Below are positions 4,742 to 6,782 of a stretch of DNA of 6,782 nt, piece after piece. The notes below the pieces were generated by a model. That model saw only the letters and a program-made list of their open reading frames with translations. It had not been told where the DNA came from and did not search any database. Position 1 is the stretch's first letter, and the number at the start of each line of letters is the position of its first letter. This stretch comes from CAYPOY01 sp964412395 (GTDB lineage: Bacteria; Chloroflexota; Anaerolineae; B4-G1), in contig CAYPOY010000292.1 in assembly GCA_964412395.1 (NCBI GenBank), positions 1 to 6,782 of the forward strand. The letters run 5' to 3'. The position numbers and the translations under genes were made by a program.

Positions 4742-5893
4742 CGGGCGTACCGCTTCCTGGCCCGGATGGACGTGACCGCTGTCCTCATCGCCATCATCTT
4801 GATGCTGGCCGTTCTCGGCTCCTTCTTCCCGCAACTCCCGCCGACGATTGCGGCCGACCCCGAGCGGCTGGCGCGTTGGGAGACGGCCGTGCGCGCCAGG
4901 TACGGCGCGCTGACGGACTTGCTGACAGCGAGCGGGGCCTTCCGCTGCTTTCGCTCCCCCGTCTTCCTGGTGCCCGTGGCGCTCCTTGCGCTTGCCACGC
5001 TGGTGTGCACGCTCGACCGCTGGCGGGCGGTGTGGCGGCGGGCGTTCTACCAGCCGGTGCGCTGCTCCGACGTCGCGCTCAACACCGCACCTCACACCGC
5101 CAGGCTGACCGCCGCTCCCTCCCTCATAGGGGGGGCTGGAGGGGGTGAGGCTCCCCCCCGCTTCGGGGGGGCTGGGGGGGGTGAGGCTTCCCTCCGCTTC
5201 GGGGGGGCTGGGGGGGGTATCGTGCGCGAGAGCCTGGAGCGGCGCGGCTTCCGCGTGCGCTCCGAAACCGCCGGGGGCACCCTCTACCTGCGGGGCGACC
5301 GCAACCAGTTGTCTCCCCTGGCGACGCTGGTCACCCACCTGGCGGTGCTGCTCCTCCTGCTGGGGGCGGCGCTGAGCGGTGGGTACGGTTGGCGCGAGGA
5401 GTTGACCATCGGGCCGGGCGAGACGGCCGAGGTCGGGCACGGGAGCGGGCTGGCGCTGTGCAACGAGGGATTCAACATCGCACACTATCTCGATGGAAGC
5501 GTCGCTTCCTATGAGGCCGAAGTTGCTATCACCGAGGGGAGCTGGGAGGTGAGGCGCGGTAGCGTGTGGGTCAACGAGCCACTGTCCTATGGTGGCGTTG
5601 GGCTGTATCTGCAAGCCTACGCGGAGGCCCCGGACGGATACAGCGTGACCTTGTTGGCGGTTCACGACCCAGGCTACGGCGTGGTCATTGCGGCGGGGTT
5701 TCTGTTGCTTTTGGGGCTGACCGTGAGTTTCAACTTCCCCCACTGCTGGGTTCACGCGCGGATCGGGCCGGAGGGGACGCTACGGCTGGCCGGGCGGGCC
5801 GACCGGCGGGCCTGCGACTTCGGGCGCGAGTTTGAGGCACTGGTGCAGGAGATCAGGCGCACAGTGGAGGCTGGAAGGGAGGGTACAAGTTGA
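4691..5893 (+). CDS. resB: Cytochrome c biogenesis protein ResB (Ccs1)
   Basis: ResB (Ccs1) is the membrane partner of CcsA/ResC in system II cytochrome c maturation; together they move heme across the membrane and attach it to apocytochrome CXXCH motifs. The 400-residue protein shows four likely membrane segments, at about 28-47, 89-107, 209-229 and 326-346, with the large extracytoplasmic loop between the last two. Family hallmarks are LATLVTHLAVLLLLLG (210-225, His216), VNEPLSYGGVGLYLQAY (294-310) and HDPGYGVVIAAGFLLLLG (325-342). The start is ATG 4691 with a weak GGGGA ten bases upstream; the N-terminal residues NQSQIPSPKPRIL come from a heptamer array and are unlikely to be functional. 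A Gly/Pro-rich insert at about 143-176 in the loop after the second membrane segment comes from a hairpin repeat. The stop overlaps the Nudix start, and ccsA follows, which supports the assignment. Confidence 0.93.
   Translation: MTNNQSQIPSPKPRILKRAYRFLARMDVTAVLIAIILMLAVLGSFFPQLPPTIAADPERLARWETAVRARYGALTDLLTASGAFRCFRSPVFLVPVALLALATLVCTLDRWRAVWRRAFYQPVRCSDVALNTAPHTARLTAAPSLIGGAGGGEAPPRFGGAGGGEASLRFGGAGGGIVRESLERRGFRVRSETAGGTLYLRGDRNQLSPLATLVTHLAVLLLLLGAALSGGYGWREELTIGPGETAEVGHGSGLALCNEGFNIAHYLDGSVASYEAEVAITEGSWEVRRGSVWVNEPLSYGGVGLYLQAYAEAPDGYSVTLLAVHDPGYGVVIAAGFLLLLGLTVSFNFPHCWVHARIGPEGTLRLAGRADRRACDFGREFEALVQEIRRTVEAGREGTS
5117..5218. repeat. 36-bp hairpin repeat, about 2.5 copies, inserted in resB
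   Basis: The landmark GGGGGGGCTGG recurs with its C at 5136, 5172 and 5208, an exact 36-bp (12-codon) period. Each unit contains a pyrimidine arm, a short loop and seven G: CCCTCCC-TCATA-G7 (5117-5135), C7-GCTTC-G7 (5153-5171) and CCCTCC-GCTTC-G7 (5190-5207). The middle one is a perfect inverted repeat. Being 36 bp long, the unit keeps the frame and is translated as repeats of GGAGGGEA plus PPRF or SLRF. The segment lies between the second and third membrane helices of ResB. Confidence 0.9.
5875..5883 (+). promoter_or_regulatory. Strong Shine-Dalgarno for the Nudix TTG start
   Basis: AAGGGAGGG ends 6 nt before TTG 5890, inside the resB 3' end. Such a strong site supports the rare TTG start that overlaps the resB stop codon. 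Confidence 0.75.
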
Positions 5894-6330
5894 CCACGCG
5901 CTTTCAACTTTCCGCCGGTGGGGTGGTCTGCCGCCGCAATCCAGCCGGGCAACTCGAGGTCGCGCTCATCGCCACCCAGGGAGGCGAACGCTGGGGGCTG
6001 CCCAAGGGGCTGGTGGAAAAAGGGGAGTCGCTGGAGGAGGCGGCGCTGCGCGAGGTGCGCGAGGAGACCGGGTTGGAGGCCGAGAGCGTCGAACGGCTGG
6101 AGCCCGTCGAATACTGGTTCTGGTGGGACGAGGACGGCCAGAAGGTGCGCTATCACAAAAAGGTCTACTTCTTCCTGATGACCTATCGAGGCGGCGACAT
6201 CTCCCAGCACGATTTCGAGGTCGAGGACGTGCGCTGGTTCCCGATTGACGAGGCCGTCGAGCGGGCAAGTTATCGGACGGAGCGGGAGGTACTGCAACAA
6301 GTGAAGGAGCGAGGAGGAGCACCATGCTGA
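5890..6330 (+). CDS. Nudix hydrolase (MutT/Ap4A-pyrophosphatase-like)
   Basis: The 146-residue cytoplasmic protein carries a perfect Nudix box, G-x5-E-x7-REVREETGL (residues 40-62), whose glutamates bind the catalytic Mg2+ for hydrolysis of nucleoside diphosphates linked to another moiety. The preceding RWGLPKG and following YWFWWDEDG, KKVYFFLM and VRWFPIDEA segments are those of small diadenosine-polyphosphatase or NUDT2-like Nudix enzymes, but the substrate cannot be fixed from sequence. It starts at TTG 5890, overlapping the resB stop as TTGA, and its stop overlaps the ccsA start by seven bases (ATGCTGA). It is thus translationally coupled within the resB-ccsA operon. No direct role in heme attachment is known to me for Nudix proteins; a housekeeping clean-up role is the default reading. 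Confidence 0.93.
   Translation: MTTRFQLSAGGVVCRRNPAGQLEVALIATQGGERWGLPKGLVEKGESLEEAALREVREETGLEAESVERLEPVEYWFWWDEDGQKVRYHKKVYFFLMTYRGGDISQHDFEVEDVRWFPIDEAVERASYRTEREVLQQVKERGGAPC
6311..6319 (+). promoter_or_regulatory. Shine-Dalgarno for ccsA
   Basis: GAGGAGGAG lies 4 nt before ATG 6324, within the Nudix coding sequence. Together with the ATGCTGA overlap it fixes the ccsA start. Confidence 0.7.
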
Positions 6331-6782
6331 TCGGGCTGGCCTATGCGCTGCTGTGGGCCGCTACGCTTGTCTACGTCGTGCATGTGGCGACTGGCAGGCG
6401 CTGGGTGGGCCGGGGGGCGACGGGACTGACGATGGTCGCCTGGGGACTGCTAACGGCGGGACTCGTCAGACGCGGGCTGGCAGCCGGCCACTGGCCATTG
6501 GCCAACCGGTACGAGTTCGCGCTCTGCTTCGCCTGGGCCATAGTCGCCATCTACCTGTTGCTGGAGGCCAGTTGGCGCGAGCGGCGGGCGGGATCCTTCG
6601 TGCTGGCGGTGGCGCTGCTGGTCGCGACCTATGCCGTCACCCGTCCCTCCGCTGAGAAGGCCATCCTGCCGCTGCCCCCGGCGCTGCGCTCGGTCTGGAT
6701 GCAGGTGCACGTGCTGACCGCAATGGCGGGGTACGCCGCCTTTGCGGTGGCCGCCGGGCTGGGAGTGATGCGCCTGGTGCAG
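6324..6782 (+). CDS. ccsA: Cytochrome c biogenesis protein CcsA/ResC, N-terminal part
   Basis: An open frame from ATG 6324 reaches the window end without a stop, giving 153 residues, about half of a usual CcsA. CcsA/ResC is the polytopic heme-handling partner of ResB in system II cytochrome c maturation. Hydrophobic segments lie at about 1-20, 33-48, 63-81, 89-106 and 127-150. Family motifs are GHWPLANRYEFALCFAW (55-71), corresponding to the conserved P-x-x-N-x-Y-E-(S/F) region, and LRSVWMQVHVLTAMAGYAAF (121-140), holding His129 as a likely heme ligand. The Trp-rich WWD region expected further on is outside the window. The start overlaps the Nudix stop, so resB, the Nudix gene and ccsA form one operon. 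Confidence 0.9.
   Translation, partial: MLIGLAYALLWAATLVYVVHVATGRRWVGRGATGLTMVAWGLLTAGLVRRGLAAGHWPLANRYEFALCFAWAIVAIYLLLEASWRERRAGSFVLAVALLVATYAVTRPSAEKAILPLPPALRSVWMQVHVLTAMAGYAAFAVAAGLGVMRLVQ

Noticed and set aside
5153..5171. Rho-independent terminator at the C7-GCTTC-G7 hairpin
   Set aside because: No T run follows, it lies inside the resB frame, and downstream operon genes depend on read-through.
4505..5755. Long minus-strand open frame (416 codons) opposite resB
   Set aside because: It is rich in Pro/Gln/Arg/Gly and in repeat translation, and lies opposite the well-supported resB; it is a GC-driven shadow.

Overview
The window looks like a chromosomal segment from a GC-rich bacterium with a repeat-laden genome. 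The core genes are very GC-rich (line 901-960 is 47/60 G+C by hand count) and include a system II cytochrome c biogenesis pair (ResB, CcsA). The style of the repeats (54-bp tandem units, CCC-loop-GGG hairpin inserts, CCCAAAT heptamers, a CTTCGACAGG-TTCAGGA insert) recalls filamentous or Anaerolineae-like Chloroflexota. That placement is an impression from pattern memory, not a demonstrated assignment.

Layout, all genes on the + strand: (1) 1-336, a tandem array of six 54-bp units. (2) 339-1658, moeA, the molybdenum insertase of molybdenum cofactor synthesis, carrying two in-frame low-complexity inserts. (3) 1659-4690, an accessory segment of three genes with stepwise different base composition: a SAMHD1/dGTPase-like HD phosphohydrolase (about 52% GC in a sampled line), an orphan AbiEii-like/MNT-fold nucleotidyltransferase (about 62%) and a markedly AT-rich gene (25-42% in sampled lines) with a PD-(D/E)XK-type nuclease signature. 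A short non-coding stretch with two perfect 12-bp palindromes follows. (4) 4691-6782, a tightly coupled operon resB - Nudix hydrolase - ccsA (truncated by the window end), with overlapping stop and start codons.

The ResB and CcsA proteins should form the membrane complex that delivers and attaches heme to apocytochromes c on the outer face of the membrane. The Nudix enzyme is translationally wedged between them. MoeA serves molybdoenzymes. The middle three genes are probably acquired cargo; all three enzyme classes recur in anti-phage and toxin-type loci, but joint function is only a hypothesis.

The most unusual feature is how far repeats have entered coding and translation-start regions. 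The last unit of the 54-bp array supplies the moeA ribosome binding site. The resB ATG is created at the junction of two heptamer units of an eight-unit array. Both moeA and resB contain in-frame hairpin/poly-G inserts that have become protein sequence.
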